Assembly (NCBI GenBank): GCA_030323885.1
Contig: CM059193.1
Coordinates: forward strand, 96,464,852-96,528,851
Direction of reading: 5' to 3'
Origin: Branchipolynoe longqiensis
Lineage: Eukaryota > Annelida > Polychaeta > Phyllodocida > Polynoidae
Length of the DNA stretch: 64,000 nt
Part shown: positions 45,285 to 56,799 of the stretch, piece by piece
How positions within the stretch are numbered: position 1 is the first letter of the stretch
How the letters are laid out: the number at the start of each line of letters is the position of its first letter
Made by a program: the position numbers and the translations under genes
The notes under the pieces: generated by a model
Told to the model about the DNA's origin: nothing
Seen by the model: only the letters and a program-made list of their open reading frames with translations
The model's database searches: none

Positions 45285-46255
45285 CCCAACCTGAGGTTGA
45301 TGTTCTTGAACTCCTCTACATGCTTCCATTCTACTTCAGCAGCTTTCACATAAAGTGCTTGGGCAAATAGACCTGTAATCGTCTTCAGCTGAACAGACTG
45401 CATGATGTTGATGTTCTTGAACTCCTCTACATGCTTCCATACTACTTCAGCAGCTTTCACATAAAGTGCTTGGGCAAATAGACCTGTAATCGTCTTCAGC
45501 TGAACACACTGCATGAGGTTGATGTTCTTGAACTCCTCTACATGCTTCCATACTACTTGAGCAGCTTTCACATAAAGTGCTTGGGCAAATAGACCTATGC
45601 CTCCGTACTACTTCAGCAGCTTTCACATAACGTGCTTGTGCAAATAGACCTATAATCGTCTTCAGCTGAACACACTGCATGATGTTGATGTTCTTGAACT
45701 CCTCTACATGTTTCCATTCTACTTCAGCAGCTTTCACATAAAGTGCTTGCGCAAATAGACCTATAATCGTCTTCAGCTGAACAGACTGCATGAGGTTGAT
45801 GTTCTTGAACTCCTCTACATGCTTCCATTCTACTTCAGCAGCTTTCACATAAAGTGCTTGGGCAAATAGACCTGTAATCGTGTTCAGCTGAACACACTGC
45901 ATGATGTTGATGTTCTTGAACTCCTCTACATGCTTCCATTCTACTTCAGCAGCTTTCACATAAAGTGCTTGGGCAAATAGACCTGTAATCGTCTTCAGCT
46001 GAACAGACTGCATGAGGTTGATGTTCTTGAACTCCTCTACATGCCTCCGTACTACTTCAGCAGCTTTCACATAAAGTGCTTGGGCAAATAGACCTGTAAT
46101 CGTCTTCAGCTGAACAGACTGCATGATGTTGATGTTCTTGAACTCCTCTACATGCCTCCATACTACTTCAGCAGCTTTCACATACAGTGCTTGTGCAAAT
46201 AGACCTGTAATCGTCTTCAGCTGAACAGACTGCATGATGTTGAGTGATTGGTTCA
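45285..46255 (-). repeat. 111-bp coding tandem repeat
   Basis: Nine copies (one shortened to ~55 bp at about 45596) of a 37-codon unit with LKTITGLFAQALYVKAAEV and WKHVEEFKNIN. Period 111 keeps frame. Relatives I remember have one copy of this motif, so this is a local expansion. Alternating variants (W/R before KH, ITGL/IIGL) suggest stepwise duplication. Confidence 0.85.
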
Positions 46256-46690
46256 GCACTTCATATACAGTTGACATCTGGGTTGCAGGAGCTTTGATTG
46301 TAGGCAGATATCCTATCCTCTCCTGGACAACTGCAACCTTATTGCGGATTAGGATATTGAAGACAGTCCTGTTGCTGATGGCCATTCTGGTGAGACATGC
46401 GGGAAAGTAGCCTAATGAGGTTATTTTCCTTTGTATGCTGTATGCCCATTGCAGTGTCTGCCTCCACAGTTGTTATTGATAGTGGACCCATACACTCTCC
46501 AGCATTGCAGGGAAGCAGCATTAATGGTTCAGTGCTGATACTTCACTTTATTTGTTTTCTCACCAGAAGGTATGGGTCGGAGGCACTGGAAGTCAATCAC
46601 GTTGGACTGGACTGCAATTCCGTTGACCCTGCGGGAAGTCCCCTCACCACTGACTGTTTCTTCCAAGTGAATGGTCTTGTCCCACGCTAA

Positions 46691-48235
46691 GGTTGTGAGG
46701 TATGCAGGTTTTGCGGTTTTAGCAATACCTCAGGGAGTTTGACGCCCCTGCCCTGCAGAGTTGTAAACCACTGCCTTGTGGTACAGGTTCTTCACAGAAC
46801 CGAAGGCTAAGGGAGCAAACCCTAAACAGAAAACCATGTCATTCTGGCAGCATTAAGGGCTGTTGATGTATGGAACTCCCAACATCTCCCGACCAGCCAC
46901 TGCAGGGACAAATAGCTTTGCGCCTGTCTTGACATGTTCTTGCCAGTGTGAAACCTCTATTTGCTCCCCGAGAGAGTGCTGCTGGTAACTTGCAAAAGCC
47001 AGCAGCACTTCAACACTTGTTTTGCTTCCTCAGACCATCTCTTTCTATCCAATGAATTAATTTGAAAGTATACTGTAAACATGATTTGAAATGTCTTTAA
47101 ATTTAAAGGGTAGGGCCAGATATATGTGAAAAATATGAAACATTTCTTCAGATGATATCGATTTACTCGTTTGCTAGTGATGGCCCTATGTTGTAGCTAT
47201 TTAGTGATACCTCAATTGTAATTCTATCATAAATGGTTCCAAAGATATATATGATAATACTTTGGAAAAGTATACATTGCTGAAAATTATCACCCACTCA
47301 ATATTTCTTCCAATGTTCATGAAATTGGCTAGAAAATGTTTTGAAATTCTAAAAAATACACATAACATCGACTAAGGATACAGTGGATGTTGTATATTAT
47401 TCATCATTATTACCTATGCCATCACATACCTCGTTCGATACAAATTGACTTGGACAAATAAATAAAAATGTCCTAAATATTAAGGGCTAGCAGTACGTAT
47501 TAAAACTAGTAACTGCTCATATGTGTCATTAGTGGTCACATCTGATTATATATTGTCATGCTCTGCGTCTTGCCTATCTGTTTGGCCTATTAATTCTAAT
47601 ATACTTCCTGTATAAGTAAAGTGATAGTCTAATCATTACGCACAAGTATGCACAATAGCAAACTCAAAACAAGTGAAGAAACCATTAAACATATTGTCGA
47701 TTTGTATGATCTAATTGAACCGGTTATCATACGTTTGCTATGTCCCTATAGTAAGGTAGTAACAATGGTGTACACATAAAATTGCCAGTCCAGTTGGTAC
47801 CAACAAACCTACTGGGACCATGGACTAATTTGACTTGACTGACTTTTCTACAGTCGCAGAGGAAACAAGGGAGACTTGGCGGGCGGGAGTTGGTGTAATG
47901 GTCGAGTTGTTACCCACAATGCATCAGCAGAATACGCCTGGCTCCTTATGACGCAATCACCATCAGGGCGAGGCGCGACTCGAGCCAGTTGACGGGGAGG
48001 CAGGTGGGGAGGCTGGCTGTTGCTGCTCAGATTAATAAGGTTTATCCATATTTGAGGTGGAAACTCCAAACTTCTCATGGATGCTCCACCGTAGGGCATT
48101 TCGGTGCACGTTGCAAGTACTACCCTGCACTCTGCATACTACCGCAGTACTACCCTGCACACTGCATTATATCAAAGTACAACCCTGCACACTTGGTGTC
48201 TCCTCATGTACCACCATTGCAATGCTGGTACTTGC
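46691..48235. other. AT-rich spacer, no gene seen
   Basis: Unique sequence, strongly AT-rich at 47050-47800. Only short ORFs. The segment near 47880-48100 is GC-richer but has no recognised motif. Confidence 0.5.
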
Positions 48236-48239
48236 TGTC

Positions 48240-48915
48240 TCCTCCCACAGGACCTCACATACCACTGTTGACATGATGGTACTTGATTTCTCCTCAGAAG
48301 GTACCACATATACCACTGTTGACATGATTGTACTTGATGTCTCCTCAGGAGGTACCACAAATACCACTGTTGACAAGATGGTACTTGATGTCTCCTCAGA
48401 AGGTACCACATGTACTACTGTTTACATGATGGAACGTGATGTCTCCTCAGAAGGTACCACATATACCACTGTTGACATGATTGTACTTGATGTCTCCTCA
48501 GGAGGTACCACGTATACCACTGTTGACAAGATGGTATTTGATGTCTCCTCAGAAGGTACCACATGTACTACTGTTTACATGATGGAACTTGATGTCTCCT
48601 CAGAAGGTACCACATATACCACTGTTGACATGATTGTAATTGATGTCTCCTCAGAAGGTACCACATATACCACTGTTGACATGATGGTACTTGATATCTC
48701 CTCAGAAGGTACCACATGTACCACTGTTGACATGATGGTACTTGATGTCTCCTCAGAAGGTACCACATATACCACCTTTGACATAATGGTACTTGATGTC
48801 TCCTCAGAAGGTACCACATATACCACTGTTGACATGATTGTACTTGATGTCTCCTCACACAGTACCATCTGTACCCTTATTGACATGATGGTACTTGATA
48901 TCTCTTCACACGGTA
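48240..48915. repeat. 51-bp minisatellite
   Basis: About 13 copies of TTGACATGATGGTACTTGAT plus GTCTCCTCAGAAGGTACCAC and ATATACCACTG. The unit is a multiple of three, so a 287-codon plus-strand frame (MVLDVSSEGTTYTTVD) and minus frames stay open without being genes. Two-unit variants (GGAACTTG with TGTACTACTGTTTAC) repeat as a pair. Confidence 0.92.
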
Positions 48916-49250
48916 CCTGATGTACCAATGTTGACACCCAGATCATTGGTGTCTCCTCCTGCACCACTGTTGACAACCCGGTACTTGGTGTCTCCTCATG
49001 CACCACTGTTGACAACCTGATACTAGGTGTCTCCTCATGCACCACTGTTGACAACCCAGTACTTGGTGTCTCCTCATTCACCACTGTTGACAACCCGGTA
49101 CTTGGTGTCTCCTCATGTACCACTGTTGACAACCCGGTACTTGGTGTCTCCTCATGTACCACTGTTGACAACCTAGTTCTTGGTGTCTCCTCATGTACCA
49201 CTGCTGACAACCTGGTACTTGGTGTCTCCTCATGTACCACTGTTGGCATG
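48916..49250. repeat. 39-bp minisatellite
   Basis: Eight copies of TTGACAACCCGGTACTTGGT plus GTCTCCTCATGCACCACTG, a shortened version of the 51-bp unit. It passes at 49262-49395 into a ~10-bp repeat of CGCTGACAGT type. Confidence 0.92.
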
Positions 49251-49677
49251 CTGGTAAGTGTCATTCCGTGACAGTCGCTGACAGTCGCTGAAAGTTGCTG
49301 ACTGAGGCTGACAGAGGTTGACCGTCACTGATAGTCGCTGACAGTCGCTGGCAGACGCTGACAGTCGCTGACAGTCGCTAACACGCTGACAGCCAGTAGC
49401 ACACTTCAGTTATTCCGGGAGAACATCGACTGAGCTTGCTTACAGCTTTAACAACTCCCCCGATCCCCCTCCCCTCATCTACCCCCCCCCCCTTTCCAGG
49501 GCCGCTCCCCCCCACCCGTCCCCCCATTCACCCCATCCCCCCAAGAGGGCCGCTAAGTGTCGGCAGAACGCAGCACCGACAAGGGACAATAATCGGCTCC
49601 AAATCGAGGATGTAGAATCCACAACGAGGCGCGTCAAGTGCGGGGCTTTGAGGCAGCGGTGCACGGCGGGTAACGGT

Positions 49678-50515
49678 GTGCTGCACTCAGAGGGTGTGTG
49701 TGTATGGGTAATGGTGTGCTGCACTCAGAGGGGGTGTATGTATGGGTAATGGTGTGCTGCACTCAGAGGGGGGATGTGATTGGGTAACCGTGTGCTGGAC
49801 TCACAGGGGGGATGTGTACTGGTAACCGTGTGCTGCACTCAGAGGGTGTGTATAGGTAATGGTGTGCTTCACTCAGAGGGGGGATGTGTATGGGTAACCA
49901 TGTGCTGCACTCAGAGGAGGGATGTGTACGGGTACCCATGTGCTGCACTCAGAGGGGGATGTGTATGGGTAACCGTGTGCTGCACTCAGAGGGGGGGATG
50001 TGTACGGGTAACGGTGTGCTGCACTAAGAGGGGGGGGTGTATGGGTAACCACCTGCTGCACTCAGAGGGGGGATCTGTATGGGTAACGGTGTGCTGCACT
50101 CAGAGGGTGTGTGTGTATGGGTAATGGTGTGCTGCACTCAGAGGGGGTGTGTGTATGGGTAATGGTGTGCTGCACTCAGAGGGGGGATGTGATTGGGTAA
50201 CCATGTGCTGGACTCACAGGGGGGATGTGTACTGGTAACCGTGTGCTGCACTCAGAGGGTGTGTGTATAGGTAATGGCGTGCTGCACTCAGAGGGGGGAT
50301 GTGTATGGGTAACCATGTGCTGCACTCAGAGGAGGGATGTGTACGGGTAACCATGTGCTGCACTCAGAGGGGGATGTGTACGGGTAACCGTGTGCTGCGC
50401 TCAGAGGGGGGATGTGAACGGGTAATGGTGTGCTGCACTCAGAGGGGGGGGGTGTATGGGTAACCACCTGCTGCACTCAGAGGGGGGATCTGTATGGGTA
50501 ACGGTGTGCTGCCCT
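49678..50515. repeat. ~39-bp minisatellite with higher-order copy
   Basis: About 21 copies of TGTGCTGCACTCAGAGGGGG plus GATGTGTATGGGTAACCG. The first ~418 bp (49694 on) is repeated as a block from about 50113. It ends in a short inverted copy (CTCTGAGTGCAGCAC at 50514). Confidence 0.9.
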
Positions 50516-50768
50516 CTGAGTGCAGCACATTACTGCTTGGTGTAGATGATTACACATTGCACCTCGTGTAGGTGGTTTCACTCTGCAGCTACCGTAGCTA
50601 GTTTCACACTGCACGGTGGTGTATATGGTTACACACTGCAGCTTGTCCGTCTCCGTCACGCCTTGTGACGCGCTGTCTGTCTCCGTCACGCGCTATGACG
50701 CGCCGTCCGTCACGCGCTGTGACGTGCAGTCCGTCTCCGTCACGCGTTGTGACGCGCTGGGACGTTGC
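50516..50768. other. Short imperfect repeats, no gene
   Basis: Contains CGTCTCCGTCACGCGCTGTG-type repeats (50645-50765) and TTTCACACTGCA-type strings. Nothing coding. Confidence 0.6.
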
Positions 50769-50769
50769 C

Positions 50770-51002
50770 ATTCTGCATACCCATCTAGATGAGGCTTCAT
50801 ACCCATACTACATACCTTTCTACATCATACTGCATACCCTACATCGTTCTACACACCCATCTACATCATACTGCATGCCCTTCTACATCATACTGCATAC
50901 CCATATATACCATACTGCATACCCTTCGATGGCTCGCTTCATTGCCATATCAACCATACTGCATACCCATCTACAACATACTGCATACCATCTGTGTCAT
51001 AC
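50770..51002. repeat. 22-bp minisatellite, block 1
   Basis: Units like ATACCCATCTACATCATACT plus GC, interrupted by a SINE at 51003 and continuing at 51295-51920. The same unit forms 55580-56220. Confidence 0.88.
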
Positions 51003-51290
51003 AGTTCAAACCCTGGTCGAGTCAAACCAATGACTTAAAAATTGATACTTGTCACTTCCTAGCCAGGCGCTCAGCATTATTAGGATAGGGCAGGGACAGG
51101 TTGGCTCAGTGTCAGGATAATTTGACTGCGTGGGATATCAGGTCATGGTGCTGGTGGCCTGGTCTCCAAGTGGGCAGCACTATAAAATACACCATGAGTG
51201 CGCACTCTCACAAGTCGGTACCCATCCTGACATGAGCTTAGATGTTGCTAGGACGTAAAACAACAATAAACAAACAAACACAAGGCAACA
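51003..51290 (+). mobile_element. tRNA-derived SINE, 5' truncated
   Basis: Begins at the B-box end (TTCAAACCCTGGTCGAGTCA) and continues like the copy at 16150: AGGATAGGGCAGGGACAGGT, CAGCACTATAAAATACACC, and an AACAAACAAACAC tail. It is inserted in the 22-bp minisatellite. Confidence 0.8.
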
Positions 51291-51294
51291 TACT

Positions 51295-51922
51295 GTATAT
51301 CCATCTACATCTGGATCCATGCCCATATATACATCACACCTCATGCCCATCTACATCACACTGCATACACATCTATATTTCGCTCATATCCATCAACATC
51401 ATACTGCATACCCATATACATTAGGCTTCGTACCCATATACATCGGGTGTCATTCCCATCTAAATCATACTGCATACCCATCTACATCATACTGCATACC
51501 CATATACATCATAATGCATACCCATCTACATCCGGATTTATACCCGTCAATATCATAATGCAGACCCATATACATCATATGTATACCCATCTACATCCGG
51601 CTACATACTCATCTACATCATACTCTGTACACTTCTACATCATACTGCATACCCATGTACTACTCACTGCATGTCCAAATACATAATACTGCATACCCAT
51701 CTAAGTCATGTTTCCTACCCATCTACGTCAGAATGCATACCCTTCTACATCATACTGCATACCCATCTAAATCTGGTTTCATACCCATCTCCATCATGAT
51801 TCATGCCCATGTACATCATACTGCATGCCCATCTACATCATACTGCATACCCATCTGCATCATAGTGCATACCCATATACGTTATGATTCATACCCATCT
51901 ACATCATACTGCATACCCATCT
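51295..51922. repeat. 22-bp minisatellite, block 2
   Basis: About 28 degenerate copies of the unit described at 50770. Confidence 0.88.
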
Positions 51923-52312
51923 GTATATCGGTCCCCCACCTCGAACAAGTATTCCTTAGGCTTGGCGTAACACCTTACGTCACCTTGACCAGTGAGGGTG
52001 TTCCTCTGCGCGTGCACTACTCCGAGACGGTGGCCCGATTTCCGGTTTTATTGTGCAATAACTCTGTACCGGCATCTCACTTTGAAAGTTGTATTTGAAT
52101 TATATATATTTACGGAGTGTACATATTGAACCAAAAAAAGATGCCGGTGTTGGAATATGTCTTAGGCTTAATAAATTGATGGCCTATGGGCTTAGCACCT
52201 TGAAGATGTACCGCCGCATAGTAGCGCACGCCACATGGATGAACAACTACACTGGTCCCTCGCTGCAGATCTTCCATATATGGTCCGATGCCGTAATGGT
52301 TTTTGCCAAGCC
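51923..52312. other. Unassigned, no gene seen
   Basis: Unique sequence between the minisatellite and the Harbinger terminus. Short ORFs only. Confidence 0.5.
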
Positions 52313-52705
52313 TAATGGGGATGTCACACTATGGCGTATGGCGTAAGTGTATGCCGGAATTGGTGGTTTGAGTCATTTATGCCATCATATACCATCATAC
52401 CCTATGCATACGCTACACATAGGTCGGGCATATGCCATATACACTCGGCATATGCTGTCATACGCCTTCTTACATGTGTCCGTCCTAAAATTTGCTGCAT
52501 ATACGCTAGACATACGCTTTGCATATGCCGGCATAGGTTACACATAGGTTAGGGGTATGCCGGCATAGGTTATGCGTATGCTGAAACCATGCCTTCGGCA
52601 AATATCTAGCATATGTTGCGTATGCCTAACCTACATGTAGCATGTTCGAGCGTACTCCTAGCGTATATAAAGCGTATGCAAGGTGTATGCCCAACCTATG
52701 GTCTC

Positions 52706-52716
52706 GGTATATAAAG
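52706..52716 (+). promoter_or_regulatory. TATA box of Harbinger transposase
   Basis: GGTATATAAAGG sits about 50 bp before ATG 52764. This supports 52764 as the start rather than the in-frame ATG at 52683, which lies upstream of the box. Confidence 0.6.
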
Positions 52717-52763
52717 GCATCACAAGGCTTCTTCTGTCAGTCCTGCTCTGCTGCTCAGACAGG

Positions 52764-54021
52764 ATGGATATCCAGGCACGCCAAATACACTTCCAGCATC
52801 AGTACAGAATTGCCCTTCATCAGCATGAGGTAGGTCTCTACCTCATGGTTCTTCTGGCGGCCCGTCTCCAGAGGAGAAGGAGCAGGCAGTGGCAGTGCAG
52901 AGTGTGGGTCAGACCCTGGATTGGCAGGCGGCCACAGTTTGGCTTGTACGACAAGCTAATGGTCGAGCTCCGCAGCGAGGACACCGCGTCGATCGTGAAC
53001 TTCATGCAGATGGCTCCCGAGTTGTTCGACGAGATTGTGGCGCAAGTGGGACCAAGGATTGAAAAAAAGCGCACCACGTTCCGAGTGCCGCTCGAGCCTG
53101 CGCTGAAGATTGCACTTACTCTGTGGCACCTGGTATCTGGCACCAAATACTCATCCATAAAGTTTGGGTGGAGGGTCCCCCACGACGCACAGTTGCTCAT
53201 AGTGCGTGAAGTCTGTCACGCCATCATCGACGAGTACATGGACGATGTCATGATGTGTCCGACAACTCCAGAAGGATGGCGTGCCATCGTGGACCTATTC
53301 TTAGAGAAATGGAACTTCCTCCATACCTGTGGCACTCTGGATGGGAAGCACATCGCCTGGCGGTGCCCTCCAAAGAGTGGGTCGCTCTACTACAACTACA
53401 AGGGGTATTACTCTGTGGTCCTGTTGGCACTAGTAGATGCAGACTACAAGTTTATCTGGGCAGAACTTGGGGGTTTGGGCTCCAGGTCTGATGCCCAGAT
53501 CTACAACGACTCCGAGCTGAAGGCGGGCCCTGAAGGTGGCACTATCGGCTTTCCGCAACCTGAACCAATCGTGGATGGCCAGAAGGCTATGCCATTTTCT
53601 CATCGGTGACAATGCCTTTGCCCTGCAGCTGACCATGATGAAGCTGTATGGCAAGAGGGGTTTGAACAATGAGGAGCGACTGTTCAACTACAGGCTGTCC
53701 CGAGCTAGGATAGTGGCGGAGAATGCCTTTGGCATTCTAGCCAACCGCTTCCAAGTGCTGCTGACCACTATGCAGCACCACCCCTCCACCATGAAGGTCA
53801 TCGTCAATGCGTGCATGGTTGGCCACAACCTCATGGGGATGTGCTACCCAGCACTGCAGAACCAGCAGCTGGATCATGCCGAGAATGGCACCAACAACTT
53901 TGTCCCTGGAGCATGGCGAGAGCGCCCAAACCTGCCAGACATTGACGTTGTACCTAACCCCAACACCTCATCCAAGGTAGGAAAGGAGCAGTGCAATCTA
54001 CTTAAAGACTGGGTCATCTGA
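52764..54021 (+). pseudogene. Harbinger (HARBI1-like) transposase, one frameshift
   Basis: Starts at MDIQARQIHFQHQYRIAL and reads to 53609; the rest (to 54021) is in the next frame. The switch is at a T4 run near 53592-53596, between VDGQKAMPF and LIGDNAFAL. The N-terminal helix-turn-helix region (LALTLWHLVSGTKYSSI-type) is followed by the DDE triad: Asp in TLDGKHIAW, Asp in LVDADYKFIW, Glu in IVAENAFGILANRF. All three catalytic residues are present. The enzyme cuts the element at its inverted ends and inserts it at TWA sites, together with a Myb/MADF-type partner (family knowledge). Length of about 420 residues is normal. The copy is either recently dead or carries a one-base sequencing error. 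Confidence 0.88.
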
Positions 54022-54958
54022 TCTGCCAGAGCAGTGTCATGGCAAGACAGCATGATCTGACAAAACATTGTATATGTGTGTATGAACTGTGTATGTGTAC
54101 TGTTATGATCTATTTTTGAAAACTGATGTGCTTTTCTTTACACTGTACAGTTATCGCTTATTTACATGTCCGTTATATTGTGACACGTCTACTGTTATAT
54201 GAGATGGTAATATGTGTATATGTCTAGTAAAATAAACAATATCATTTTTTAGATATCAAAAGACAATTTACATGTCTGTTATATTCTTTCGATCCCTAAT
54301 TAAAGCTATCTAGTTAATGTATTTGTAATGAATCGGCTCTCTTTTTAAATGAATTAAACTTGTGAAAGCATAAGAACTGTTTTTACATACATACTAAGAA
54401 CTCAGGGAAAAAGAGGGTGAGGGACATGGATAGAAAGGGGGAGAGGAGAGAGAGAGGGAGGGAGAGAGAGGGAGGGAGAGGGTGATAGGGAGGGAGGGAG
54501 TGAGAGAGGGAGGGAGTGAGAGAGGGAGAGAGAGGGAGGGAGGGATAGGGAGGGAGGGAGGGAGAGGGAGGGAGGGAGAGAGGGGAAGAAAGAGGGGAAG
54601 AGAAGAGAAGAGATGGGAAGAGGTGAGAGAGGGGGGGGGAGAAAGGGTAAGAGAGGGTAGAGACTTGTGTCCTTAATATTCATAATAAGTAGTCTATATT
54701 TTCAATTTTACTTTAATTGTACTTTAATTTATAACAATTACATTATGGCATGCCATTATTGAATACGGACACAATAATTATAGTTTACAATATATGTATT
54801 TATGCAAGACATTTTTAAACATATATACATATAAACATATGTACATACAAACATACAAAGATAAACAATACAACATAGCATTTTACAAAAAAATACTAAC
54901 TATAACTACATATCTACATATCTACACATATATACACATATCTACAAATAATCACTTG
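54022..54958. other. AT-rich 3' region and purine repeat
   Basis: AATAAA at 54229 may be the transposase poly-A signal. A GGGA-type purine tract spans about 54408-54660. The rest is AT-rich with TACATA-type strings. No gene recognised. Confidence 0.6.
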
Positions 54959-55540
54959 TCATGTGTCCCGCTCGAGCCCCCGCTTGGCTGGTGACACCGT
55001 GGCTGATGGGGGAAGAGGTCCAAGTTGGAGACCCCCAACACTCCCGAGATCCCCGACAGCCCCAACAAGTTTAATAGTCCATCGGACCTCGGGCTGGCCG
55101 ACTCCGACAAAGTTCCCATCGCGGGGGCGACTCATGTGGGAGTGGAACTTGCCACGGCACCAGAAATCAACGGCCAGCCCACACCTACAGTGGCCCACCA
55201 CCTGGGCGGGCAACGAATCCTGGAGAGGCCCTGGTGTGACCCGCCAGGCCGAGTGTCCGTAGATGGGCAGGCGGCTGTGCCATCGCCACAGACGGCCGTT
55301 GCACCAACTGAGGCTGAGGCTGTATTGACACAGGTTGAGGCAGAGGTTGAGGCAGAGGTGGAGGCAGAGGCTGAGGCAGAGGTGGAGGCAGAGGCTGAGG
55401 CAGAGGGTGAGGCTGAAGATGCGGCTGGGGCTGAAGATGCGGCTGCATCATATATCGCTGGACATACTGTTGTGTCTGAGACGCCCATGGTGATGCCGGT
55501 GGTGGCTGGTGAGTCCACTGGTGGGGTTGAGGCTGCTTCC
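54959..55540 (-). CDS. Possible P/Q-rich Harbinger partner ORF
   Basis: Minus-strand frames stay open for up to 147 codons. The frame with QQYVQRYMMQPHLQPQPHLQ and PLPQPLPPPLPQ looks like the proline/glutamine-rich tail of the second Harbinger protein; a Ser/Ala-rich frame over the same bases is an alternative, and a plus-strand Glu/Ala frame also exists. The reason to consider it is position: it faces the transposase, as expected for convergent Harbinger genes. A short internal tandem repeat (GAGGCAGAGGTT/C type, 55335-55440) makes all frames open, so evidence is weak. The 5' part would be lost to the minisatellite at 55580. Confidence 0.3.
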
Positions 55541-55579
55541 CTCACTTGTAGACACAGGAGCAGGTGCAGCCACATGAGC

Positions 55580-56222
55580 TACATTGTACGGCATACCCAT
55601 CTACATCATACTGCATACCCACCTAGATCTGGCTTCTTACTCATCTATACCACGCTGTATACCCATCTACATCATACTGCATACCCATCTACATTATACT
55701 ATGCACCCATCGGCATCATGCTGCATACCCATCTACACCTGGCTTCATACTCATCTACATTGTATTATACACCCATCGGTATTATCCTGCATACCCATCT
55801 ACATCTGGATTCATACCCATGTATATCATATTGTATACCCGTCTACCTTATATTGCATACCCTTCTACATCATACTGCATACCCATCTACATCATACTGC
55901 ATATTCATCTACATCTGGCTTCATACCCAACTATGTCATACTGTATACACATCTATGTCAAACTGCATACCCATCTACATCCGGGTTCACTCCCAGCTAC
56001 ATCATATTCATACTGTATCCCTATCTATGTCATACTGCATGCCGTTCTATATCATACTGTATACCCATCGACATCATGCTGTACACCTGTCTACATCCGG
56101 ATGCATACCTATCTACATCATATACATATTGGATCCCTCATACTGCATACCCATATTACATCATACTGTATGCACTTCTACATCATACTGCATACCCATC
56201 TGTATCCGGCTTCATACCCGGC
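55580..56222. repeat. 22-bp minisatellite, second locus
   Basis: The same unit as 50770-51920 (CCCATCTACATCATACTGCA plus TA), about 29 copies. The two loci flank the Harbinger element. Confidence 0.9.
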
Positions 56223-56239
56223 CTATTCATTAGGCGCTG

Positions 56240-56799
56240 AGTGCTGAGCGTCTTCTTGGACAGTGCCTGAGAGGTGCTGGTTTGTGTTTCCTGTTTTTGT
56301 CCCGCATCTGTTGAGGCTAGTAACTGATGATTTCTCAGTGTTTGAAGGTGTTTCTGCCCGTGCCTTGTCCCGCATCTGTTGAGGCTAGTAACTGCTGATT
56401 TCCCGGTGTTTGAAGGTGTTTCTGCCCGTGCCTTGTCCCGCATCTGTTGAGGCTAGTAACTGATGATTTCTCGGTGTTTGAAGGTGTTTCTACCCGTGCC
56501 TTGTCCCGCATCTGTTGAGGCTAGTAACTGATGATTTCTCGGTGTTTGAAGGTGTTTCTGCCCGTGCCTTGTCCCGCATCTGTTGAGGCTAGTAACTGAT
56601 GATTTCTCGGTGTTTGAAGGTGTTTCTGCCTGTGCCGTGTCCCGCATCTGTTGATGCTAGTAACTGATGATTTATCGGTGTTCGAAGGTGTTTCTGCCCG
56701 TGCCTTGTCCCGCATCTGTTGAGGCTAGTAACTGATGATTTCTAGGTGGTCGAAGGTGTTTCTGCCCGTGCCTTGTCCCGCATCTGTTGAGGCTAGTAA
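56240..56799. repeat. 68-bp minisatellite, left part
   Basis: About eight copies of a 68-bp unit: TGATGATTTCTCGGTGTTTG, AAGGTGTTTCTGCCCGTGCC, TTGTCCCGCATCTGTTGAGG, CTAGTAAC. The array is split by a MITE at 56800 and resumes at 57241. Minus-strand ORFs through it are artefacts. Confidence 0.95.

Larger units (their letters stand above)
41890..46690 (-). pseudogene. Unnamed conserved ORF, split by telomeric repeat
   Basis: Reads from 46690 to 43690, then after the telomeric block from 42441 to about 41890. Pieces in order: QSNVIDFQCLRPIPSGEKTN, VQERIGYLPTIKAPATQMS, a 37-residue motif in ~9 tandem copies, LRLGVFHTICTVMSTIGKRF, DGSITGVMEFRTYTQAVRLH, INVVFDVYWETHTKIAERCN, SLVKFLVEEWKQPAKREK, VADTRIVIHAQHA, MSFPLYQKCGTQN, then (after the block) TRYRDIATLVSYVGADIC, QACTGCDTISAFTGHGKL and ANYQAVIWRQCL. 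I remember many unnamed predicted proteins in molluscs and other invertebrates with this order, often multicopy. I do not know the function; the ADTR/TGCD pattern could be a nuclease-like fold (speculation). Several frameshifts and a deleted segment before GHILHANYQ show decay. C-terminal cysteine-rich residues expected in relatives are missing. Confidence 0.65.
52313..55575 (+). mobile_element. PIF/Harbinger transposon 1
   Basis: A left terminus is visible at 52316: GGGGATGTCACACTATGGCG plus TATGGCG, after a TAA at 52313-52315 that fits the TWA target of Harbinger elements. A subterminal region rich in CATATGC/GCATACG motifs follows, then a TATA box and a DDE transposase. A P/Q-rich minus-strand ORF may be the second protein. 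No right terminus was found before the minisatellite at 55580, so the right end is approximate. Confidence 0.75.

Noticed and set aside
47880..48100. A tRNA-like promoter (TGGTGTAATGG with CGACTCGAGCC)
   Set aside because: Spacing and surrounding bases do not fit A and B boxes, and no second copy is seen.
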